DNA from: Aliikangiella coralliicola
GTDB lineage: Bacteria > Pseudomonadota > Gammaproteobacteria > Enterobacterales > Kangiellaceae
Length of the DNA: 64,000 nucleotides
NCBI RefSeq assembly: GCF_007004725.1
Contig: NZ_ML660167.1
Span: 310,001 to 374,000 of the forward strand
Direction: 5' to 3'
Part shown: positions 12,401-18,950 of the stretch, piece after piece
Position numbering within the stretch: the first letter of the stretch is position 1
Layout: each line of letters opens with the position of its first letter
Position numbers and translations under genes: made by a program
The notes under the pieces: generated by a model
What the model was told of the DNA's origin: nothing
The model's input: the letters and a program-made list of their open reading frames with translations, nothing else
Database searches by the model: none

Positions 12401-15400
12401 TATTTGTTGGAAGACGCACAGGCGAAATGCCTGATTACTCAAAGTCTATTGCAGTCTAATCTTCAACAGGCAAACATTAATCAGCCTGCTAACACTATTT
12501 GTCTGGATAAATCACGAGACGCACTAAAGCAATATTCGACTCGAAAGCCGACGGTTGCATTAAGTGGTACCGATCTGGCGTATTTAATTTATACCTCGGG
12601 TTCAACGGGCAATCCAAAAGGTGTATTAATCGAACATAAAAACCTGGTGAGCCGTTATTATGCCTGGGAAGATTGTTTTAGTCTGGATCAAGTGAAAGAT
12701 GCTGTTCACTTGCAAATGGCAGCTTTTTCGTTTGATGTTTTTACCGGCGACTTTATTCGTGCGTTAGGCGCTGGCGCTAAGATGGTGATGGTCGACAAAG
12801 AAACGATTCTCAATGCAGAGCAGCTCTTTCAGACAATTCAACAACATCGGGTAACTTGTGCCGAGTTTGTTCCGGCAATCATTCTTTCTCTTTGTGATTA
12901 TTTACAGCACCTGGAAAATTTATCCGGTGAGAGTCACGCTCTGGACAGCTTCAGGACACTAATTGTCGGCTCGGACACCTGGTATATCAAAGATCTTAAA
13001 CGCGTTAAATCTGTCGTCTTACCGCACACTAAAGTGATAAATACTTATGGTGTGACCGAGGCAACTATTGACAGTTCTTATTTTGAAGCCAATGATTTGA
13101 GACTCGATTCAATTGACGAAAAGTCTATTGTTCCCATCGGAATACCGATGAACAATGTACGACTTTATATCGTGGATAACTACTTACAGCCGCAACCGGT
13201 TGGCGTAGTCGGTGAATTATTAATTGGCGGTGATAGCCTTGCCAAAGGTTACTTGAATCAGGCTGAGTTGACTCGGCAAAAGTTTATTCAGGATCCTTTT
13301 GTTACCAGCAGTCAATCAAAAACGACAATAGACCCAGCCAGAGTATACCGAACCGGCGACTTTGCCCGCTTCCAGGAAGACGGGGTTATCGAGTTTTTGG
13401 GACGGCTGGATGACCAGGTAAAGATTCGCGGTCATCGAGTCGAACTCGGCGAAGTGGAATTTCATCTTGGAAAGATAGCGACAATTGATCAATGCGTGGT
13501 TCTCGCAAAAGCGAATCCAAAAGGGAATATGCAATTGATTGCTTACGTTGTTTGCGGGCAACAATCAGATCATCAGAAATCAAGCGATCAGCAGTCAAAA
13601 GAGCAAGCATCGCATATTCAAAAAACAACTGTTAGTTATAGCGAAGTTGTCGAACAGTTAAGACAAACACTACCGGATTATATGCTCCCTGCGGCCATCG
13701 TTCAGCTTGATAAAATGCCTCATAACAGCAATGGTAAACTCGATAAAAAAGCCTTACTTGCCATGGAGGTTGAACTCTCGGACAAAGCAAAGCAAACCTC
13801 GCCAGAGGCGAAGGCAAGCACAGATAACGAGAAAGTTTTAGCCGCCGTTTATAGTGATCTATTTACTCGGGAATCCATTGGTATCCACGAAAATTTCTTT
13901 GAACTGGGCGGCGATTCAATTACTGCGATTCAGATGGTCAGTCGATTACGTCAACACGGTCTGGCCTGTAAAGCTTCTGATATTTTTGCTTTTCAAACAA
14001 TACACGAACTCGCTCAAAGACTCTCGGACGTTAGCGATAATTCCGATCAGACAAAGATTGCTACTAGCGGTTCAATACCGCCTAATCCAATTCAAGCCTG
14101 GTGCTATGAACAGCAATTGGAAAATCTGAACCACTGGAATCAGGCACTACTTTTGACCTGCCAAAGAGACATTCAGCTTAGTCACTTACAACAGGCCCTT
14201 GATGCGCTGGTTAATCATCACGGCGCACTGAAAACGCGATTTGAGCAGATTGCACCAGGTCGTTTCCAACAATCGATTAATCAAAATAAAGTCTCCGTTG
14301 GAGTGCTCGAATTTGATGCAACTCAGTTAAAAAGCGACGACGCTATTAATGATTTTATCAATCAACATTGCGATCCATTAAATTGTCAACTGAACATAGA
14401 AAGCGGACAGCTGGTAAAAGCAGCATTAGTCAGAATGCCAACCCAATACGGTCAGGATCGGCTCTTTATCACAATCAATCATCTGGTGATTGATGGGGTG
14501 AGTTGGCGGATTGTATTAGACGATTTACAAAGAGCAATTCAAGATTTACGCCAGCAACGCACAGTAGTATTACAAAATAAAACGGTGGCCTTTAGCGAGT
14601 ATTGTCAGCGAATTCAAAGTTACGTCAAGAGTAACGATTGTCAACAGGACCTTGCCTATTGGCAGAGTGTCGCTGCAAAGTTTAGCCCGCCTCTGCCGAG
14701 AGATTTTACCAACGCCACGGCTTATGAAAGTAGCCTTCAATTCGCCCAGGCAAAACTCGATGCGGCTACCACCAAGCTGCTATTAGAAAATGCTAATTCA
14801 ACTTATCGCACAGAAATTAATGAATTACTCCTTTCCGCCTTGAGCATCACATTGCACCGGTGGACCGGCAACCACCAGTTTAAGATTTCGTTAGAAGGCC
14901 ACGGACGAGATCCTTTTACTGGCGGAATGGATCTGTCACATACCATCGGTTGGTTTACTTCAGTGTACCCTGTTTATCTTTCCTGCGAGGATTACAAAAA
15001 ACAGACGCAAAAAGGAAAAACAGAGAGCGATGGCGAAGCACATGTGCTAAAAAGGCTAATTCAGAACACTAAAGAAAATGTTCGCCAGGTTCCCCAGGGC
15101 GGTTTCAGTTATAGTCCTCTGCGGTATCTGCACGAAGATAAAAAAGTGCGCGACTCTTTGGGTTATGACAATTTGATCGAGTTTAATTACCTTGGTCAAA
15201 CAGATAATATGAATATTGAGGACGTCACACTAGGCTTAAGCATTGTTAATGAAAGCATGGGGCAAACGCGCGCACCAGAAAATCGCCGCACTAACGAATT
15301 AGAAATCGACGTCATCATTGTTAACCAACAACTTGCCATTAAGATAGCTTACGCGGGTTCTTCTTACCGGTCGCAGACGATCGACGATCTGGCGGAAAAC

Positions 15401-18400
15401 TTTATTCGCGATCTCAAAACAATAACCAGACACTGCGTCAATGCTGTTAAGGCCCACTACACCCCTTCCGACTTTCCGTTGGCGAAGGTTAGCCAGCGCG
15501 AAATCGAAACTCTGATTATTACGAATGAACAACCGCAAGAGATAGAGAATCTGTATCCGCTCAGTTCACTGCAGGCTGGTATGTTTTACCACAGTATTAA
15601 CGAGTCGGGCAGCCAGGCATACATTGATCAGTTACATTGTGAGTTCAACAGTGATATCAATGTTCGTGCATTCGAGAACGCGTGGCAACAAGTCATTGCT
15701 CGGCACTCGATTTTTCGAACGGCATTTTTGTTTGAAGGATTACAACAACCGCTACAACGAGTGCATAGCCAATTTACAACGCCATTAGAAGTCATTGATA
15801 TTTCCTCTCAAAACGATCCTTTAGCACATTTTAAAGTGGAAATTGCAAAAGAACGTCGACAAGGTTTGACGCCTGAAACGATGCCTTTGATGCGCTTTAA
15901 ACTTTATAAAATGGCAGAGTCGCACTTTGGTTTTGTATGGACATTCCATCACGCGATTATGGATGGATGGTCATTAGCGAACGCCTTAGAAGAATTTTTA
16001 CACGCTTATGATTACCAATTAAAAGGTAAGGCTTTAGCAAAACCGCAATCAAGTTTGAGTAAGGTAGATAATTTCGCCGATTACATCGCATTCTTACAAA
16101 ATTACGATAAAGAACAGGCGAATCGTTTTTGGGGCGATTACCTGGCAGGATTTGAAACGCCGACTCAATTACACGATAGCCGACAAGAAATAGATATAGA
16201 ATCAACCGCTATGGGGGAAGAGTCAATAAAACTTGAAGCGAGTTTATACCAGCAGATTGATAGCTTCGCGAAAAAGCATCATCTGACGCAAAATACACTT
16301 ATTCAAGCAGCCTGGTCTCTGGTTATTCAACTTTATAGTCAACAGCAAGATATTGTATTTGGTGTTACCTGTAGCGGCCGTCCGGCAAGTTTATCGCAAG
16401 TAGAAGATCGCGTAGGGCTATATATCAATACGCTACCCTTACGAGTTCAGTTTGATTCGCAAATGAACTGTCTGCAGTGGCTCAAAGATTTACAAAAAAA
16501 TCAGTCAGGCATGCTTGATTATCAATACAGCAGCCTGACCGATATTCAGCGTCAATCTTCAGTGGCCGGTGACCAGGTGTTGTTAAATATTCTACTGGTC
16601 TGTGAAAATTATCCGATTAATGATGCCATCAATCAGGACAATTCGACACTATCGGTAACTAATATCGCCACGCCGGAACACACGAACTTTCCAATTAGCC
16701 TTGAAGCAGCATTAGAAGAAGGTTTGCAGTTAAAAATTACTTATAAGCGAGCATTATTTAATGACGAACGAATTAAGCAAATACTTTCTCATTTGCAATC
16801 AGCGTTAACTCAACTGTCTAATGGTCTAAGCGAAAAACTCGCCGACATTCAATTAATTTCTGATGCTGAACGACATTACTTATTGCAAACCCTTAACCAG
16901 ACTGCGGTGAATTATCCGCGAGAAAAATGCCTGCACCAGTTATTTGAAGAACAGGTTTTATTGACGCCTGATCGCGTAGCGCTCACTCATCGAAACGAGC
17001 AGCTTACTTACCGAGAATTTAATTGTCTGGCAAATGGATTGGCTAAGCAACTTAGCGAGCAAGGGGTAACTAAAGGCGATCGTATACCCGTTATCGCTGA
17101 ACCTGGAATGTTAGTGCCCTTATGTTATCTTGCGATTATGAAATGCGGTGCGGTGTTTGCACCGATCGATATCGAATGGCCGCAAAATCGTATAGAGAGC
17201 GCACTCCATAACATGGCGCCCAAAATAACAATTATTCAAGGTGACTCAAGTGCTTCACGGCTCAAATTACACACCCCGGAAAAGTTAGAATACGCCCGTT
17301 TAAATTTAACCTTTGAGAATATCGTTCCGCTTGATGATAACCCACCAATCCAAATTGATGCTTCAGCGCCTATTTACGTTATTCATACTTCAGGTTCTAC
17401 CGGGCAGCCGAAGGGCGCAATTAATGTTCATCGTGGTATTGTTAATCGCCTCAGTTTTATGGATCGTTATTTCGGTTTTCAAAAAATTGACGTGATATTA
17501 CAAACAACCCACCACTGTTTTGATTCATCAGTTTGGCAGTATTTCTGGCCGTTGGTGAATGGCGGACAAGTCGTATTGCCCGATTGGGATAAAGGTAGCC
17601 TCGACATTGACGCGCTACTTGATCTGATTCAACAGAAACAGGTAACAGTGACTGATTTTACCCCGAGCGTGTTAGCGACTTTATATCAACATCTAAACAA
17701 CTTTCAAAAGGATAATGTGAAGCTGGCCAGTTTACGCGCATTGTTAATCGGCGGCGAAGCCCTCTCCATTTCGGTTATCAAAGGAATACAAAAACTTCAG
17801 CCGGATGTTCGCCTGATCAACTGTTATGGGCCGTCGGAAACATCGATTGGTGTCGTCTTTTACGACATTCCTAAGAGTCTCGATAAAGTTTTACCGATAG
17901 GCCGACCAATAGATAATGTTAGAGCTTATATTTTGGATAAGGAACAGCAACCAGTCCCAACGGGCGTGATCGGTGAATTGTATATTGGCGGCGATTGCGT
18001 GGGGCTGGGTTACATTGGCAACGAAAACATTACAAGAAAAGTCTTTGTCGATGATCCTTTCTTGCCCGACGGCGGCCGACATAAAATGTACCGCACCGGT
18101 GACTATGTTCGTTACCTGGAGAGCGGTAATATTGAGTTTATCGGTCGACTAGACGAGCAAGTAAAAATTCGAGGTTTCAGAATCGAACTCGCCGAGATAG
18201 AGAAAGAAATCAATCGCAACCAATCAATTAAATCTAGTTGTGTGCTCGTCAGAGAGAATCCAGAGGCTGGTGCAAAAAATAAAATTCTTGTTGCATTTAT
18301 TTCGACCCTTTCAGCTAACGAATACATCAAAAATAATAATAAAAACAACGTCGATATCGAAAAATTACGACTTACTTTACAGCAACGACTGCCCCACTAC

Positions 18401-18940
18401 ATGGTGCCGTCAATTATTCACCATGTCGATAAAGTGCCAATTACAACAGGCGGAAAAGTTGACAAAAAAGCACTAGAAAAACTTGAGCTCAACGAGCAAT
18501 TTAACGAAATATTGATGAAAGACTATGTGGCTCCTGGTAATTCAATTGAGTCGCAACTAGTTGATATTTTCACCTCTGTCTTACTGTCAGAGAAGGATAC
18601 CAATCTTCACAGCTCAGCGAATTCAGAACAAAATGAAACCACAGCACGACGTATTGGTATTTATGATAACTTTTTTGATCTTGGCGGACATTCCCTGTTA
18701 GCGACGCTAGCTATCTCTCAGATCCGCCGCCAATTAGAAGTCGACATAAAAGTCAAAGCCTTATTTCAGTACCCAAATGCGGCAAGCCTGGCGAAACACA
18801 TTGGCAAACTTGATAAAGTTTCCAACGAAGATTCAATCGTTGATTTTTCGCTTAAAGAATCACAGCAGACAAAAGATGGCGCGAATTTGGCTAAAACCAA
18901 TCAGTCGTCAGACATTGTAATGGAAGAAGAAGAGATCTAA
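3455..18940 (+). CDS. Hybrid FAAL/PKS/aminotransferase/NRPS lipopeptide synthetase
   Basis: Cytoplasmic megasynthetase of 5161 aa. Domains in order, with rough residues: FAAL (25-620; YTSGSTG near 200, WLPHFHDMGL), ACP1 (Ser683), KS (740-1160; Cys896, His1031, His1071, complete triad), AT (1260-1560; GHSAG Ser1355, HAFH 1454-1457 indicating malonyl-CoA), ACP2 (Ser1715), an Ala/Gln/Ser-rich linker, class III aminotransferase (1970-2400; PLP Lys2215), C (HHIVSDG 2548-2554), A (2890-3390), PCP (Ser3488), E (NHLVIDG near 3675, EGHGRD), C of the type that follows an E domain (HHAIMDG 4165-4171), A (4480-4990) and PCP (Ser5080). The first A pocket reads DVGEIGTIDK by my alignment, nearly the ornithine code; the second reads DSWDLGCIGK and is unassigned. 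The order predicts activation of a fatty acid, one malonyl extension, transamination of the beta-keto group, then D-Orn and residue 2. The RBS AAGGG (3441-3445) is 9 nt from the ATG. The protein ends in an acidic tail (VMEEEEI), likely a docking motif. Confidence 0.93.
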   Translation: METLTSCARKKIRNNALNKDKLDSQYENFSCITEILSQRAELESNVQVFNFISEGEKKPTTLTFETLHRKATRIARRLLRQYQRGDRLLLLFPPGEAFVLAFYGCLYAGIVAVPTYAPRKNQNLTRLKKIILDANAKAILSESSIFAYGRDWFVGDSQLADLPWLQSDVLLAPETNLPNNDLSDTELPSVSGKDIAMLQYTSGSTGNPKGVVVLHQNIMNNQMIMQQALQHDSTSVGVSWLPHFHDMGLFYGVVQPVYAGFLMHLMSPAYFSQKPIRWLQAISRFGASTSGGPNFAYDLCVDTAKEDDLKNIELSSWKLAFNGAETVSAKTLDNFVHRFKQYGFDRVSFFPCYGMAEMTLIGTTVKIDENPQVLYLDTKKLEQGIASEVNSKNSTYAVVSTGKSWANHHVAIVNPNTKCRCADSEVGEIWFKGKSVADGYWNNVEASEENFQAFILDTNDGPYLRTGDLGFVKNDELYVSGRCKDILIIRGRNYYPQDIEAIPARESACVKNGAAAFTIQIENEERLILVQEIKRTYIRKTNHAKLAQTIKKNISQECGILLYDIVLIKPNRLLKTSSGKIQRQANKKAYLDGQFDEIYQMDIDNYSKVIKRSGKELQDSEVKLIDNTNTIVNTQKESTSKKHSDKFLETAKNWLVKRVAELTGASPAAISCDEEFSALGLDSRSAIGITGEFSQTFDIDVPPTHIYDYPTINQLCSALVESHQMPDTSQLDDNDGRRKMAIIGLSCRFPQAENADEFWALLKRSDNAITEPPGERLNFLNKKYRGGYLQDISQFDANLFSISPKEAKLIDPQQRILLEQSFEALLAAGYQPKQLSGSKTGVFIGISASDYRDICLSEQAQKSPYFASGNSLSIAANRLSYFYDFRGPSIAVDTACSSSLVAFDLAVQSLRKGDCDLALVGGVQLNLLSELTESLDNANMLAADGHCKVFDASADGYVRGEGCGVVVLKCLSDARQNRDKILAVVSGGAVYQDGRSNGLNAPNGLAQQAVIKEALADAKVTADSVSYVEAHGTGTELGDPIELRALDAIYGQANNRQKKLLVGSVKANIGHLEAAAGIAGLIKTILCLANQTLTKQLHFNNPNPHIDWDSIKIRIPNTTEKWTNDSARYAAVSSFGFGGTNAHIILEQAPGEETTNVDKPIVLSNALPHLLVLSAHSDIALSQLVTRYREFIKGQTEQDLKHICYTAAITRPEFKHRAAISFENKKDLVQLLEHDSHVSAESVIGEIVSGEIKPDNHDVAFIYTGQGSQYPDMGKALFDVYPVFRDAMKRCDEIFKSITGDSLLKIIYSTDKVDKQNAQIHQTQFTQPALFALEYSLTQLWFSWGVKPSYVMGHSAGEIVAATIAGILSLEDGLKFITARSRLMQQMVPGKMLSILAKQETVANFIRDYSNEVTIAAVNGPTSVVISGVRETIDTIQQALEKNAIISRELNVSHAFHSPLMNPMLPEMESVLNTLDFHPPKIKFVDNLTSKINNSEVANSHYWLQHIRSPVQFFDSIKTLIENSCHLFLEIGPTPNLSSMGAQCVTNQPTKWLPSLRPGSNDLSNILRSLGSLFVQGFDLKWQNIFQPFNCERTEILPHYFQRQHFWIKEDLSSSNLTLTKSDNEHSPIAQPFNTSANGASPSSPVHSEQDTASIDLPNDVTRETTVKTLSNQEASSMATNTVLKTLKEYLAKSLGSTANQVDINSPLIEIGADSLIIVEFARQVETKYELTFSVPQFFQELATLNKLATYIVENSNVSILPASSLNQNQENSTTQSLSSELPREESDQVLPKNKPFPSMNHEMAEAVIAGIPQIMNAQLQYATQVSSEFAQTALVDVTAQQLNYLRDCTAEQSLTAMATTADKTNLHQISEAAGRFAKAQSDITSLQPSKNSQTATAEAKANTPDDSQLNVRSESQQTATLPPWKIAPIVKTSLQPAQQRHLDTLTEQYTKKTAGSKQLCQEYRAVCADGRASAGFRLSTKEMLYPIYGDQAKGAKTWDIDGNEYIDITMGFGVNLFGHQPEFVTNAISNQLNKTMQLGLQTRLSGEVARLLCELTGMSRVTFCNSGTEAVMTALRIARASTNRKTVVQFKGSYHGHYDGTLAEAGFDSKESVPLAPGVNQGAIENVVLLEYGSDEALETIASLGGEVAAVLVEPVQSRHPDLQPAEFLTQLRQITTDHNIVLIFDEMITGFRILPGGAQEWFGVEADMATYGKIVGGGMPIGVLAGRGELMDQIDGGCWQYGDDSFPQSSTTFFAGTFCKHPLTMAAAHAVLNEIKKRGQKMYGDLNRKSFNFVNRVNSFFQQQQVPIELVHYGSLFRFVFSGNLDVLFYNFLNRGLYIWEGRNCFLSTAHTDSDIDKIYNIIVESVTALINDGFFAVEQAQLSHDRNENNQLAHKNSEVENMTQTALSVGKEFPMLEAQQQLWAIDNIDEQAGLAYHVSLTMELTGNLQKPALKLAYRSLIDRHPAFRVCFSDNGESQYYQATPDDLEITELDFSNEPIENRSQCIESLIDSENNRPFDLTQDLLVRLLLIRLDSNQYLLHLRTHHIVSDGLSLNILLQELTELYSANCQQTKASLPPAMAIDEYVNLHKNYDVSAKKTAQEKYWLSQFSGELPVLNLPYDYHATKKSYLGNCYSLTLPEAIVDQAKQLARQHQCTLFMALFSLYALWLHKLSGQRQLVIGFPVSGRGIADKNDTSINHLIGYCTHLLPVLSTLEEQDSVNHFISATRNNLLHAYENQDYPYAKLLKQLQHNQDLRENPLIGCVFNLDSVKQAPRFYDLETSYYDKEVSYVDFDISFNFIEAFHQSDDNSLEGDIKQNTSELTLECEYRSDRFKESTIARFIEHFITLLDTTASQPDLLCRELSLLTQQQKSLIISDWNQTNQTNPSATTFIELFERQVKRRGNKPAVVFKDEALTYQSLNHRVNQLAHLLLEQGVNRGDIVAVYLDKSVEQIQSVLSVLKCGAAYLPIDGSLSAERVEYLLEDAQAKCLITQSLLQSNLQQANINQPANTICLDKSRDALKQYSTRKPTVALSGTDLAYLIYTSGSTGNPKGVLIEHKNLVSRYYAWEDCFSLDQVKDAVHLQMAAFSFDVFTGDFIRALGAGAKMVMVDKETILNAEQLFQTIQQHRVTCAEFVPAIILSLCDYLQHLENLSGESHALDSFRTLIVGSDTWYIKDLKRVKSVVLPHTKVINTYGVTEATIDSSYFEANDLRLDSIDEKSIVPIGIPMNNVRLYIVDNYLQPQPVGVVGELLIGGDSLAKGYLNQAELTRQKFIQDPFVTSSQSKTTIDPARVYRTGDFARFQEDGVIEFLGRLDDQVKIRGHRVELGEVEFHLGKIATIDQCVVLAKANPKGNMQLIAYVVCGQQSDHQKSSDQQSKEQASHIQKTTVSYSEVVEQLRQTLPDYMLPAAIVQLDKMPHNSNGKLDKKALLAMEVELSDKAKQTSPEAKASTDNEKVLAAVYSDLFTRESIGIHENFFELGGDSITAIQMVSRLRQHGLACKASDIFAFQTIHELAQRLSDVSDNSDQTKIATSGSIPPNPIQAWCYEQQLENLNHWNQALLLTCQRDIQLSHLQQALDALVNHHGALKTRFEQIAPGRFQQSINQNKVSVGVLEFDATQLKSDDAINDFINQHCDPLNCQLNIESGQLVKAALVRMPTQYGQDRLFITINHLVIDGVSWRIVLDDLQRAIQDLRQQRTVVLQNKTVAFSEYCQRIQSYVKSNDCQQDLAYWQSVAAKFSPPLPRDFTNATAYESSLQFAQAKLDAATTKLLLENANSTYRTEINELLLSALSITLHRWTGNHQFKISLEGHGRDPFTGGMDLSHTIGWFTSVYPVYLSCEDYKKQTQKGKTESDGEAHVLKRLIQNTKENVRQVPQGGFSYSPLRYLHEDKKVRDSLGYDNLIEFNYLGQTDNMNIEDVTLGLSIVNESMGQTRAPENRRTNELEIDVIIVNQQLAIKIAYAGSSYRSQTIDDLAENFIRDLKTITRHCVNAVKAHYTPSDFPLAKVSQREIETLIITNEQPQEIENLYPLSSLQAGMFYHSINESGSQAYIDQLHCEFNSDINVRAFENAWQQVIARHSIFRTAFLFEGLQQPLQRVHSQFTTPLEVIDISSQNDPLAHFKVEIAKERRQGLTPETMPLMRFKLYKMAESHFGFVWTFHHAIMDGWSLANALEEFLHAYDYQLKGKALAKPQSSLSKVDNFADYIAFLQNYDKEQANRFWGDYLAGFETPTQLHDSRQEIDIESTAMGEESIKLEASLYQQIDSFAKKHHLTQNTLIQAAWSLVIQLYSQQQDIVFGVTCSGRPASLSQVEDRVGLYINTLPLRVQFDSQMNCLQWLKDLQKNQSGMLDYQYSSLTDIQRQSSVAGDQVLLNILLVCENYPINDAINQDNSTLSVTNIATPEHTNFPISLEAALEEGLQLKITYKRALFNDERIKQILSHLQSALTQLSNGLSEKLADIQLISDAERHYLLQTLNQTAVNYPREKCLHQLFEEQVLLTPDRVALTHRNEQLTYREFNCLANGLAKQLSEQGVTKGDRIPVIAEPGMLVPLCYLAIMKCGAVFAPIDIEWPQNRIESALHNMAPKITIIQGDSSASRLKLHTPEKLEYARLNLTFENIVPLDDNPPIQIDASAPIYVIHTSGSTGQPKGAINVHRGIVNRLSFMDRYFGFQKIDVILQTTHHCFDSSVWQYFWPLVNGGQVVLPDWDKGSLDIDALLDLIQQKQVTVTDFTPSVLATLYQHLNNFQKDNVKLASLRALLIGGEALSISVIKGIQKLQPDVRLINCYGPSETSIGVVFYDIPKSLDKVLPIGRPIDNVRAYILDKEQQPVPTGVIGELYIGGDCVGLGYIGNENITRKVFVDDPFLPDGGRHKMYRTGDYVRYLESGNIEFIGRLDEQVKIRGFRIELAEIEKEINRNQSIKSSCVLVRENPEAGAKNKILVAFISTLSANEYIKNNNKNNVDIEKLRLTLQQRLPHYMVPSIIHHVDKVPITTGGKVDKKALEKLELNEQFNEILMKDYVAPGNSIESQLVDIFTSVLLSEKDTNLHSSANSEQNETTARRIGIYDNFFDLGGHSLLATLAISQIRRQLEVDIKVKALFQYPNAASLAKHIGKLDKVSNEDSIVDFSLKESQQTKDGANLAKTNQSSDIVMEEEEI

Positions 18941-18950
18941 TCAGGACCTG

